DNA of 6,845 bases from SAR202 cluster bacterium (GCA_030754315.1 JASMAO010000063.1:1-6845); one strand, 5' to 3'. Shown: positions 1 to 5,973, numbered from the stretch's first letter. Notes: a model not told the origin generated them from the letters alone. Made by a program: numbers and translations.

Positions 1-205
1 ACTAGTGTTGGTTAGCATGATCAAAAAGTCCGAGTCATGACGGTTCACGCCCCCAAAGCAATTCTGAGCCTTTGTGAAAAGTGTGGACGGTCCTCCCCAC
101 CTCTTCAACATGAACTTGGTTCATCAGCGTATTGTCCGCCAAGAAAATTTTGATTTGTGTTTTCTGAGCGCATCTGACAGTATCCGCTCCGAGAGACTAA
201 AAATC

Positions 206-213
206 GAGGGGGT
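206..213 (+). promoter_or_regulatory. Ribosome binding site that decides a TTG start
   Basis: A GAGGGGGT block ends seven bases before TTG at 220. No in-frame ATG lies nearby until 247, which would remove the first beta strand of the protein. The ATG at 230 is in another frame. The site therefore supports TTG as the true start of the small gene that follows. Confidence 0.6.
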
Positions 214-219
214 CCCTTT

Positions 220-531
220 TTGGCAGAGTATGTATACCTAGTTCAGATGGATATCCCTGCCGAATTGGCGGACGACTTCAATCGCATCTACGATACTCAA
301 CATGTGCCCAACATCCTCACCGTGCCCGGTGTGCACAGTTGCTCCAGGTATCAATTGGAATCAGGAGATGGGAAAGGGATAGCCAAGTATTTGGCAATAT
401 ACGACATTGACTCCCCAGATCTGCCCAACACAGACGCTTGGCAAGCTGCCTCTGACAGAGGAGACTGGATTACCCAGATCCGGCCCTTCGCCACTAACCG
501 CTCCCGTGTTGTCTATAAGCGCATAACCTGA
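220..531 (+). CDS. DUF4286-like ferredoxin-fold (dimeric alpha/beta barrel) protein
   Basis: A 103-residue soluble protein with no signal peptide or membrane segment. Its pattern is that of small dimeric alpha/beta-barrel proteins of the DUF4286/EthD-like kind: a first strand (YVYLVQMDI, residues 4-12), a helix with a D-x-x-H element (YDTQHVPNIL, 24-33), the turn VPGVHSCSRY (35-44), a strand YLAIYDID (57-64) and a C-terminal strand. Complete members have about this length. No biochemical role is established for the family; relatives often sit in catabolic clusters, and His28 is a plausible functional residue by analogy with EthD-like proteins. The start is TTG, chosen because GAGGGGGT lies seven bases upstream. 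A strong hairpin begins four bases after the stop, so it is probably transcribed alone or as the last gene of its unit. Family assignment is by recognition of the pattern, not by a search. Confidence 0.8.
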   Translation: MAEYVYLVQMDIPAELADDFNRIYDTQHVPNILTVPGVHSCSRYQLESGDGKGIAKYLAIYDIDSPDLPNTDAWQAASDRGDWITQIRPFATNRSRVVYKRIT

Positions 532-534
532 TCT

Positions 535-567
535 GTGTAAGGACCGTGTCCTTACACCGCTAAGCGG
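535..567 (+). terminator. Perfect 10-bp hairpin plus a second small hairpin after the DUF4286-like gene
   Basis: GTGTAAGGAC (535-544) and GTCCTTACAC (548-557) are perfect inverted repeats around a three-base loop CGT. A second hairpin, CCGC-TAA-GCGG (557-567), abuts it and shares one base. The position just after the stop suggests transcription termination or 3' end protection. There is no T run on the plus strand after the stem, so it is not a textbook intrinsic terminator. It could be a U-less terminator or an mRNA-stabilising element. Confidence 0.5.
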
Positions 568-621
568 AAGGGGCAAAAAAATTAAGCCAGGCAGAGTACT
601 ACGAAGCTGACTAGGGGAACC

Positions 622-705
622 ATGACTAATCTGTATTTAAACTCCTCCTTCACTGACCGTAGCATTCGTAAAAATGCTCTCAGTTTTCTTGGACAACGAA
701 AGTAA
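622..705 (+). CDS. Possible small ORF (27 codons) ahead of the Cys-elbow hydrolase
   Basis: An ATG at 622 follows AGGGG (613-617) by four bases and opens a 27-codon frame (MTNLYLNSSF at the start, FLGQRK at the end) that stops 27 bases before the hydrolase start. The peptide is mildly basic and I recognise no homologue. It could be a leader peptide in the hydrolase mRNA or chance. A weak hairpin (AGCATT 661-666 / AATGCT 673-678) lies inside it. A 27-codon frame easily arises by chance, so the case rests only on the ribosome binding site and the position. Confidence 0.17.
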   Translation: MTNLYLNSSFTDRSIRKNALSFLGQRK

Positions 706-732
706 TAGCACTGAATCTAGGAGGAGTCTAGT

Positions 733-1491
733 ATGCCGTTTTACATCGAAGGTGATATTCGAATCCGATATGAGGAAGCCGGTTCTGGTTTTCCTCTCTT
801 GCTCATCCCGGGCGGAGGCTTGAACTCCTTGGTTAGCAATTGGCCTAACCAAGTGTTCGATGCAATGGAGGAGTTCAAGAACGACTTCCGGTGCATCACG
901 ATGGACCAGCGGAATGCAAACGGCGGTGAGCCCCACGGCCCCATCCCGGTCGACGATCCGTGGGGAGCATTCGCTGACGACCAACTTGGGTTGATGGACC
1001 ATCTAGGCATACAGGAGTTCTTATTCATGGGCTACTGCATCGGCGGCCCATTTGCACTCAAAATCATGGAACGGGCTCCCGAACGTGTCCGAGCAAGCGT
1101 GCTCTGTCAGCCGGTTGGACACAACAGTAAAGCCCCGGATTCAATGTACGACTCGGGCCGTGATCTCTGGGCGCCCGAGCTCATCGCCCGGCGGGCTGAC
1201 GTGAATATGGAGACTTGCGAAACGTATCTACACAACCTCTACCGGGTCCGACCAGATTTCGCGTATAGCGTGTCGCGGGAATTCGCCCGTTCGTGCCAGA
1301 CGCCGATGCTGGTCATGCCTGATGACACACCATCACACTCCTACGAAGCCGCTATGGAACTAGCAGGACTGGCTCCAAAAGCCGAGGTAACAGCGTATCC
1401 ATGGAAAGAACAAGAAAACGTGCTCGCGCAGACAGTAAACCAGGTGCGAGACTTCCTATTCGCACATAAACCTGCCAAAACCGCAGACTGA
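733..1491 (+). CDS. Alpha/beta hydrolase with cysteine nucleophile elbow
   Basis: A complete 252-residue cytosolic alpha/beta-hydrolase-fold protein. An AGGAGG site (719-724) lies eight bases before ATG. Visible fold elements are the strand and oxyanion-hole loop LLLIPGGGLN (22-31), the DQRNANGG loop (58-65), the conserved DDQLGLMDHLGI helix (82-93) and the nucleophile elbow GYCIGG (100-105). Cys102 replaces the usual Ser, as in dienelactone hydrolase. After strand 7 comes MPDDTPSHSYEAA, giving Asp197/Asp198 and His202. No His is found where the catalytic His normally sits, before the last helix (VLAQTVNQVRDFL, 230-242); the only later His is His245, near the C-terminus. As I recall, related environmental proteins share the GxCIGGPF elbow and the DD-x-P-x-H motif, so this is probably a subfamily trait and not decay. 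Substrate unknown; an ester, lactone or C-C bond hydrolase is possible. It stands alone, with about 200 bases upstream and no close downstream partner. Confidence 0.85.
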   Translation: MPFYIEGDIRIRYEEAGSGFPLLLIPGGGLNSLVSNWPNQVFDAMEEFKNDFRCITMDQRNANGGEPHGPIPVDDPWGAFADDQLGLMDHLGIQEFLFMGYCIGGPFALKIMERAPERVRASVLCQPVGHNSKAPDSMYDSGRDLWAPELIARRADVNMETCETYLHNLYRVRPDFAYSVSREFARSCQTPMLVMPDDTPSHSYEAAMELAGLAPKAEVTAYPWKEQENVLAQTVNQVRDFLFAHKPAKTAD

Positions 1492-1848
1492 GAGGAGCCA
1501 GGGACTTGTTCACATTACAGGTTTGTTCAGGAAACCTTTCCGGTTTTCTCGCCCTGGGGCTAGGTGGCGTCAAGGCAAATGGATGAGGCTCTGGTAAGCT
1601 AGTTTCGAAAGGGGCCTATAAAAGCTAGAACCAGGAAGAAGAAAGTAGTGCTTGCTACTTCCGCTGATTACTTTAAAGTGCTTATCGGGCCTGAAAATTC
1701 CGCTTTTAAGTCCTAGTTGATACCGCGTATTCCGTTGCATATCAGGACATTGCGGGCTTTTCGACGCCCAGATTGTGAAGATTTAGACTCCTGTTTACAA
1801 CAACATAAAAGATCAGCCGTGGACGGGGTATTTGAGATTTCATCCAAA
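1492..1848. other. Intergenic stretch between convergent genes, no clear gene
   Basis: This stretch lies between the 3' ends of the Cys-elbow hydrolase (+) and the VOC gene (-). Only short open frames are present. The best plus-strand one (about 37 codons ending near 1712) has no recognisable protein and no convincing start. It holds alternative small hairpins just after the hydrolase, and an AAGTAG / CTACTT stem with a six-base loop near 1645-1662. I see no tRNA, no repeat array and no remnant of a known gene. Confidence 0.5.
1519..1548 (+). terminator. Two mutually exclusive weak hairpins after the hydrolase gene
   Basis: AGGTTT (1519-1524) pairs with AAACCT (1532-1537). Alternatively GGAAACC (1530-1536) pairs with GGTTTTC (1542-1548) across a five-base loop, with one G-T pair. 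The second contains TTTT on its 3' side. A longer pair, CCAGGG (1498-1503) / CCCTGG (1552-1557), brackets both. The position 30-60 bases after the stop suits a terminator, but the stems are short and there is no clean T tract after them. Confidence 0.22.
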
Positions 1849-2319
1849 CTAAGATGAGCTTACTGCTGACTCGCCCTCCAAACTATGGGGGAATTTTCCT
1901 TCAAAGAGATCCCCGTCAGAAGGCCAATTTTCCGAAGGCAATTCGTAGTAAGCTTCAATTTCGTTGCCTTCCGGGTCGAAAAAATAGACGCCTATTGAGA
2001 TGCCATGATCTTCTATGCCGCCAATTTTTACGCCCTTTTCCCCCATATCTTTATACAGTTGTTTAAGGTCCTCGAATGAATCCATTTGCCAGGCGAAGTG
2101 GGAGAGTCCTACCCTGTCCTTGTCTGGTCCGGTTGCGCGGGGGCTTATCTGTGTCAATGCCAGCTCATGGGACAGGTTATCGCCGGCAGACATGAAGACC
2201 ATTTTTTCGGGCCGTTTATTTGTAACGCGAAGTCCTAGTACGTCGGTGTAGAACTTTTCGCATCCTTCGAGATCGCGGACCCTCAGAACTAGATGTCCAA
2301 GTTGCTTCGGTTTTACCAT
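1849..2319 (-). CDS. VOC-family protein (glyoxalase / extradiol dioxygenase fold)
   Basis: A complete 156-residue single-domain vicinal-oxygen-chelate protein made of two beta-alpha-beta-beta-beta modules. Module one starts LGHLVLRVRDLEGCEKFYTD (7-26) with metal-ligand candidate His9. The SHELALTQ strand (50-57) offers His51/Glu52. Module two starts LSHFAWQM (72-79) with His74 and ends in the signature YFFDPEGNEIEAYYE (112-126) with Glu122. His9, His74 and Glu122 match the His-His-Glu metal centre of the superfamily. The GIS-x-GVYFFDPEGN stretch resembles catechol-2,3-dioxygenase-like members more than glyoxalase I or fosfomycin resistance proteins. A polar tail of about 30 residues (127-156, containing FEGKFPHSLE) extends past the usual end of the domain. 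Substrate and even reaction type cannot be read from the sequence. GGAGG (2333-2337 on the complement) is 13 bases from ATG, rather far. The gene is divergent from the SDR operon and may share control with it. Confidence 0.85.
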   Translation of the reverse strand: MVKPKQLGHLVLRVRDLEGCEKFYTDVLGLRVTNKRPEKMVFMSAGDNLSHELALTQISPRATGPDKDRVGLSHFAWQMDSFEDLKQLYKDMGEKGVKIGGIEDHGISIGVYFFDPEGNEIEAYYELPSENWPSDGDLFEGKFPHSLEGESAVSSS

Positions 2320-2637
2320 ATTAGCCTAGTAACCTCCAAGTTTCCGTCTTCGCCAGCCGAGAGTGCCGGACATTATCAAAAATCTGTCACACAGAATATT
2401 AACTTATGCCAAGCACGCACGGTTGGATAATCAGGTATACGAAGTCCAGATTCAACACCAGTTTGGCTGTACACACAACGTGATCGTAATCTGGCAGGTG
2501 CAAAAAAAGATCCCCACGACGTCCTAACAGCTAGGTAGGAATGCCAGGCTGTTAATCATGGGCATTTATGCGCTTGACCTAGGTACTATGATGGTTGAGT
2601 TCACTATTCGTACGGTCATCAAGAGCAGGAGATAAAA
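2320..2637. other. Divergent intergenic control region between the VOC gene and the SDR operon
   Basis: Both flanking genes start from this stretch, so it must hold at least two promoters. On the minus strand GATAAT (2372-2377) is a possible -10 box about 53 bases from the VOC start, without a good -35 box. On the plus strand TTGACC (2574-2579) resembles a -35 box, but no good -10 lies 16-18 bases downstream; TACTAT (2584-2589) is too close to pair with it. CTAGGTA occurs twice (2531-2537 and 2579-2585). A spaced inverted repeat at 2525-2554 is listed separately. I find no gene here. Confidence 0.5.
2525..2554. repeat. Spaced inverted repeat, possible operator
   Basis: TAACAGC (2525-2531) and GCTGTTA (2548-2554) are perfect seven-base inverted arms separated by 16 bases, with arm centres 23 bases apart, about two helical turns. 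The repeat lies about 84 bases before the SDR start, in the only divergent control region on this side of the window. This geometry fits a dimeric regulator. It could also be a weak hairpin or chance. Confidence 0.3.
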
Positions 2638-3540
2638 ATGAGCAAAGTGTGTATTGTCACTGGTGCATCTCGGGGTCTTGGTAGAGGTATCGCCCTCGTG
2701 CTTGCCCGAGAAGAGGGATGTACGGTTTACGCGACTGCTCGCAACGAACAGTCTTTGAAATCTCTGTCAGAAGAAGCCGCCGGCGGGACCAAGGGTGGCA
2801 GCGTGAACCCCTGTGTGCTTGACCAGAGCGATGACGGCGCCGTGCAGACCTTCGTGAGTCAGGTAATTTCTACGGAAAGCCATGTGGATCTACTTGTGAA
2901 CAGCGCGTATGGCGGATTGCTCGCCATTAAGCCGCACTTTGGCAAACCATTCTGGGAACGTCCACTTTCCGTATTTGATTCGTCAATAGATATCGGTCTC
3001 CGTAGTGCTCACGTGATGAGTGCGCTTATCGCCCCGATAATGGTGCAGAACAAAGCTGGGCTCATCGTGCAGATTTCGAGCTTTGGAGGAGTTAGTTATC
3101 TCTTCGACATAGGTTATGGCGTGGGAAAGGCGGGTCTTGACCGTCTGACTGTAGACATGGCCGCCGAACTCAAACCGCATGGCGTGCACGCAGTGACCTT
3201 GTATCCAGGGGGTGCTGTCACTGAAATCGCGGCCTTCCCAAACGGGGAGACACCCGTGTTTACCGGAAGGGCTGTCGCGGCACTGCTTAACAAAGCCTCG
3301 AGAAAGGACTTGGAACGATTCAATGGAAAAGTTGTCCAGACAGCCGAGCTGGCTGTCGATTATCTGTTCACCGACGTAAACGGAGAGATTCCTAATGGGC
3401 CCTTCTCAGGGGTTGATGCCGCAAATCAATGCCGCGAAGTTATGAGCAAACCCTTAATCCAATATAATTTGGATGCAGATCTGCCAGATACATCAGAGAC
3501 CAACAACCCTGATGCTGCCGGCTTGTTTCCTGGGGCCTGA
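2638..3540 (+). CDS. Short-chain dehydrogenase/reductase, DHRS1-like
   Basis: A complete 300-residue NAD(P)-dependent SDR with a Rossmann fold. The cofactor loop TGASRGLG is at 8-15, NSAYGG (the NNAG equivalent) at 88-93, the catalytic ISS at 146-148, and Tyr160/Lys164 in YGVGK. LYPGGAVTE (188-196) follows strand 6. FWERP (105-109), GLRS (120-123) and YGVGK mirror animal DHRS1, as does the C-terminal extension beyond the usual 250 residues. The active-site Asn of classical SDRs appears to be Asp118 (IDIGLRS); I recall the same Asp in bacterial DHRS1-like proteins. Arg35 after strand 2 suggests, weakly, NADP(H). The role is probably oxidation or reduction of a carbonyl or alcohol; the substrate is unknown. 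AGGAGA (2627-2632) lies five bases before ATG. The dehydrogenase that follows starts 35 bases after the stop, so the two form an operon. Confidence 0.9.
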   Translation: MSKVCIVTGASRGLGRGIALVLAREEGCTVYATARNEQSLKSLSEEAAGGTKGGSVNPCVLDQSDDGAVQTFVSQVISTESHVDLLVNSAYGGLLAIKPHFGKPFWERPLSVFDSSIDIGLRSAHVMSALIAPIMVQNKAGLIVQISSFGGVSYLFDIGYGVGKAGLDRLTVDMAAELKPHGVHAVTLYPGGAVTEIAAFPNGETPVFTGRAVAALLNKASRKDLERFNGKVVQTAELAVDYLFTDVNGEIPNGPFSGVDAANQCREVMSKPLIQYNLDADLPDTSETNNPDAAGLFPGA

Positions 3541-3575
3541 AAATTAGTAATGGAGAGGCTGGTTAAAGGAGCGCC

Positions 3576-4670
3576 ATGACCCGTACTGCGATGGCAGCAA
3601 CTTTCGTTGGCCCCAACCAACCGTTTGTAATGAGGGAATATCCCGTAGTTCCTCCAGGACCGGGCCAGGTACTTGTGCGAAACACGATGGGTACGATCTG
3701 CCGCTCTGATATCAATTCGTGGGAGGGCAAGCGACACAATCCGACGCCCAGCATTCTCGGGCATGAGATCATTGGTGTTGTCGAAGACATCGGCGACGGG
3801 GTCGGCCCTGACCTGCGAGGCCGAGCACTTAGCGTGGGCGACCGGATCACGTGGACCGAATTCTTTTATTGCGGTGAATGCTACTATTGCTCTTCCCTGG
3901 ATACCCCACAAAAATGCGTCAACATACGCAAATACGGGCATATCTCATCAGATCAAGAACCACATTTTCTCGGAGGATTCGCAGACTACTGTTATATCCT
4001 TCCAAATACCGGCATAGTGCGCATTCCAAGTAACATGACCGACGAAGAGGCCGCTCCAATCATGTGTGGCGTTCCCACGATGGTCTCAGTGATCGAGTCG
4101 GCCTCCGTCGGTGTCGGTGACACCGTCGTTATCCAAGGCCTAGGTCTTTTGGGGCTCTACGGGATCGCCCTGGCGCGAGAGAATGGAGCACGGACGGTGA
4201 TAGGCATTGACTCCGTTGAGGCTCGATTGGAAATGGCGTCGACCTTTGGGGCGGACCATGTCTTTGACGTAAGTGAAATGAGCGCCGAAGACCTGGTAGC
4301 CGCGGTCCGCGGAACCTGCCCCCCGGACGGCGCCGATGTAATTATTGAGGTCTGCGGCGACCCGGCCGTCATCCCTCAGGGTATTGATATGCTACGTGCT
4401 CAAGGGCGATACGCTATCACAGGTACCGTATCCCCGAACGCCTACATCAGCCTAGACGCTAACCGCATACTGACAAGAATGGTCACCCTGACAGGCGTCC
4501 ATAACTACCATCCCAGGCACCTGGGCGAGGCACTTGATTTTGTGAGCCGGTATCGGTCGACCTATCCGTTCAAGAAACTTGTCGACGGTAGATATCCTCT
4601 CTCAAACCTTGACTTAGCGTTCAAGGACATGTCCGAGCGATCCGTGATCCGAGCTGCAATCGTTCCATGA
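3576..4670 (+). CDS. Zinc-dependent medium-chain alcohol dehydrogenase
   Basis: A complete 364-residue MDR-family dehydrogenase. Catalytic zinc ligands are Cys42 (TICRSD), His63-Glu64 (GHE) and Cys164 (PIMCGVPT). The structural zinc site is Cys99, Cys102, Cys105 and Cys114 (YCGECYYC...PQKC). The Rossmann motif is GLGLLG (188-193), and Asp212 at the end of the next strand (GIDS) points to NAD(H). The stretch PQKC-x-x-x-RKYGH (111-121) closely recalls the MDR group labelled phosphonate-catabolism-associated alcohol dehydrogenase, but no phosphonate gene is in view, so the substrate is left open. The expected reaction is reversible oxidation of an alcohol to an aldehyde or ketone in the cytosol. 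AAGGAG (3566-3571) lies four bases before ATG; the in-frame Met6 lacks such a site. Second gene of the SDR operon, suggesting sequential oxidation steps or related substrates. Confidence 0.92.
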   Translation: MTRTAMAATFVGPNQPFVMREYPVVPPGPGQVLVRNTMGTICRSDINSWEGKRHNPTPSILGHEIIGVVEDIGDGVGPDLRGRALSVGDRITWTEFFYCGECYYCSSLDTPQKCVNIRKYGHISSDQEPHFLGGFADYCYILPNTGIVRIPSNMTDEEAAPIMCGVPTMVSVIESASVGVGDTVVIQGLGLLGLYGIALARENGARTVIGIDSVEARLEMASTFGADHVFDVSEMSAEDLVAAVRGTCPPDGADVIIEVCGDPAVIPQGIDMLRAQGRYAITGTVSPNAYISLDANRILTRMVTLTGVHNYHPRHLGEALDFVSRYRSTYPFKKLVDGRYPLSNLDLAFKDMSERSVIRAAIVP

Positions 4671-4693
4671 CGATGTGCACAGCCGGAATCTTT

Positions 4694-4722
4694 GTGAGTT
4701 TTCAAGGCATTTGAATCACTTT
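4694..4722 (+). terminator. Weak hairpin after the SDR-dehydrogenase operon
   Basis: GTGA (4694-4697) and TTCAA (4701-4705) pair with TTGAA (4711-4715) and TCAC (4716-4719), leaving a three-base bulge and a five-base loop, followed by TTT. It begins 24 bases after the dehydrogenase stop, a fitting place for an operon terminator. The stem is AT-rich and the T run is short, so support is modest. Confidence 0.25.
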
Positions 4723-4801
4723 CCCAAGGAAATGTATCGCCCAGGAAGGGACTCAAATCCCCATTCCCATACTGGAATAGAATTTTTGGTTCACTACTGT
4801 G

Positions 4802-4826
4802 AGTTCTCATCAGTTCATGAAAGTTC
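4802..4826. repeat. Three AGTTC direct repeats at ten-base spacing
   Basis: AGTTC occurs at 4802-4806, 4812-4816 and 4822-4826, so each unit faces the same side of the helix. A further GTTC (4789-4792) lies just upstream, and TCAC-TACT-GTGA (4791-4802) forms a short inverted repeat. Phased repeats can be protein-binding sites, but the location between convergent genes gives no obvious target. Chance is possible. Confidence 0.22.
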
Positions 4827-5062
4827 CTACTTGTAAGTGAACTTAGGTACGTGCTGGTCTTTTAACCCGGTTTAGATCTCATGTGAACTCCTTTGAAGTG
4901 ATGCTCGTTGCATGCAGAAAGAGTCCACAAAATAACTTACATAAACACACGATGAAGTCATCATCTCTATGGGTATTAGCCACCCAGGCGGCGCTGCCGA
5001 CCCAGCACGGAATTGCGATTCTATGAGGGGTAGTTGTGGTGAATGGCCGAGGAGGTACGTTA

Positions 5063-5164
5063 ATGTTGTCCCCTTCACTTCTCCGCAGACCGAAGAGGTT
5101 AGCGAAATTAGCTAGCAACTGCGAGGTCAAACCGAGCTGCTACATTGTTCTGATATGGAAGTAG
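5063..5164 (+). CDS. Candidate small ORF: 33-residue basic peptide with two cysteines
   Basis: A consensus AGGAGG (5050-5055) lies exactly seven bases before ATG, the best ribosome binding site in the window. The frame encodes 33 residues: MLSPSLLRRPKRLAKLAS at the N-terminus, Cys20 and Cys26, and a hydrophobic end YIVLIWK. With seven Lys/Arg and one Glu it is strongly basic. The ATG overlaps the stop of a six-codon frame that begins at 5043 (TAATG overlap), which would allow translational coupling. I recognise no family. It might be a small membrane-active or nucleic-acid-binding peptide, or a chance frame in noncoding DNA. It faces the 3' end of the minus-strand hydrolase and ends 24 bases from it. 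Confidence 0.28.
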   Translation: MLSPSLLRRPKRLAKLASNCEVKPSCYIVLIWK

Positions 5165-5188
5165 GTAACCCAGATGTTTATTGCAACA

Positions 5189-5965
5189 TCATACTGAAAC
5201 CGAACTTAGAAACTCTGTCAAATGTGGCAAGACAAGATCGCTGCGATCAATGACCTCACCATGATCTAATCCGGGCAAGGAGATCCATGTCGCGGAAGGA
5301 ATATGCTTTGCACACTCTTCAGCACCAGCATGCAGCACGTCGGCATCTCCTGCATACACCAAACAAGGCATAGTCATTGTAGGTAATACGTGGGACAGAT
5401 CAGGGCGGTTCTTCAAAGCCAGAGTCGCTGCTATTATAGATTTGTGGTCATTTGCTAGTAGCTGGCGCCTCCGTTCATGATCGGGCTGCGGATTCATTGA
5501 TTCAACATATGATTCCATTCCATCCCTGAGTAACTCCATCATGCCATCCAGTGCTTTCACACCTGGAGTCATTTCCAGATTATTCATGGGATAGGGGTGC
5601 ATGCCGCCAATGATTAATGAGTGAACTCTTTCCGAAAAGGATTCTGCTATGCCGAAGCCAATACTTCCTCCCATTGAATAGCCCATGTAGTGAGATTTCT
5701 GAATGTCTTCAGCATCCAGAACGGCAATAATGTCTGATGCCATCAGCTTGCGATCGTAGGCTTCTGATTGGTAGGGCTTATCGCTTCTCCCATGGCCCCG
5801 CGCATCAACAGTTATTACAGTGAACTGATCTTTAAGCGCTTCTACGTAACCGTGATTGATCCAACGGCTCATATTGCTGGTGAGCCCATGCTGAAGCACT
5901 AACGGTTCCCCTTCTCCGTGGACTTCGTAAGTGATCTGAATGTTGCCGTTATTCGTATATGGCAT
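5189..5965 (-). CDS. Alpha/beta hydrolase with classical Ser-Asp-His triad
   Basis: A complete 258-residue cytosolic hydrolase. The start chosen is the ATG at 5965, because AAAGGAG lies eight bases upstream; an in-frame ATG at 5986 would add seven residues that merely read through that site. Visible elements are the oxyanion-hole strand LVLQHGLTSN (22-31), DARGHGRSDKP (54-64), the nucleophile elbow GYSMGG (95-100) with Ser97, the acid strand LVYAGDAD (202-209) with Asp207, and the catalytic His235 in LPGLDHGEV (230-238). The triad is intact and the length is typical of single-domain esterases, C-C hydrolases and haloperoxidase-like members. The substrate cannot be read from the sequence. It is divergent from the beta-propeller gene across 234 bases and converges on the SDR operon. 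By eye its DNA is more AT-rich than the Cys-elbow hydrolase and dehydrogenase genes. Confidence 0.92.
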   Translation of the reverse strand: MPYTNNGNIQITYEVHGEGEPLVLQHGLTSNMSRWINHGYVEALKDQFTVITVDARGHGRSDKPYQSEAYDRKLMASDIIAVLDAEDIQKSHYMGYSMGGSIGFGIAESFSERVHSLIIGGMHPYPMNNLEMTPGVKALDGMMELLRDGMESYVESMNPQPDHERRRQLLANDHKSIIAATLALKNRPDLSHVLPTMTMPCLVYAGDADVLHAGAEECAKHIPSATWISLPGLDHGEVIDRSDLVLPHLTEFLSSVSV

Positions 5966-5973
5966 ATATATTT

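Larger units (their letters stand above)
4671..5188. other. 518-base gap between convergent genes
   Basis: The flanking genes end here from both sides, so no promoter for them is expected, yet the gap is long. It holds a weak hairpin just after the dehydrogenase, three AGTTC repeats at ten-base spacing, a candidate 33-codon plus-strand ORF at 5063-5164, and a GATGTT / AACATC stem (5173-5190) overlapping the stop of the downstream hydrolase. On the minus strand AAAGGAG (4889-4895) lies six bases before an ATG at 4882, but that frame stops after six codons (MRSKPG), so it is at most a leader or a relic. Minus-strand frames of up to about 83 codons match nothing I recognise. Confidence 0.5.

Noticed and set aside
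37..153. A 38-codon plus-strand frame with a CEKCG motif and later single Cys, resembling a tiny zinc ribbon.
   Set aside because: There is no ribosome binding site before the ATG at 37, only one CxxC pair is present and the second half does not form a zinc site. It is probably chance.
1606..1714. A plus-strand frame with a lysine-rich start and a VVLATSADYFKVLIG stretch between the hydrolase and VOC genes.
   Set aside because: It is only about 37 codons, with no good start, preceded by a stop and no recognisable domain.
3426..3941. A 171-codon minus-strand frame and several other long frames overlapping the SDR and dehydrogenase.
   Set aside because: They are antisense shadows of well-supported genes with clear motifs and ribosome binding sites.
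4735..4790. A tRNA-like T-arm: GGGACTCAAATCCC, giving an RDSNPHSH-like peptide in a short plus-strand frame.
   Set aside because: On the complement the loop would have six bases and lack the invariant C. No matching acceptor, anticodon or D arm is found at the right distances, so no tRNA is called. The short frame has its AAGGA one base from the ATG and is not a credible gene.
4862..4882. Minus-strand AAAGGAG followed by ATG at 4882, overlapping the stop of an 83-codon frame (ATGA).
   Set aside because: The frame ends after six codons, and the 83-codon frame upstream matches no family I know. It could be a relic, but a pseudogene cannot be supported without a parent.
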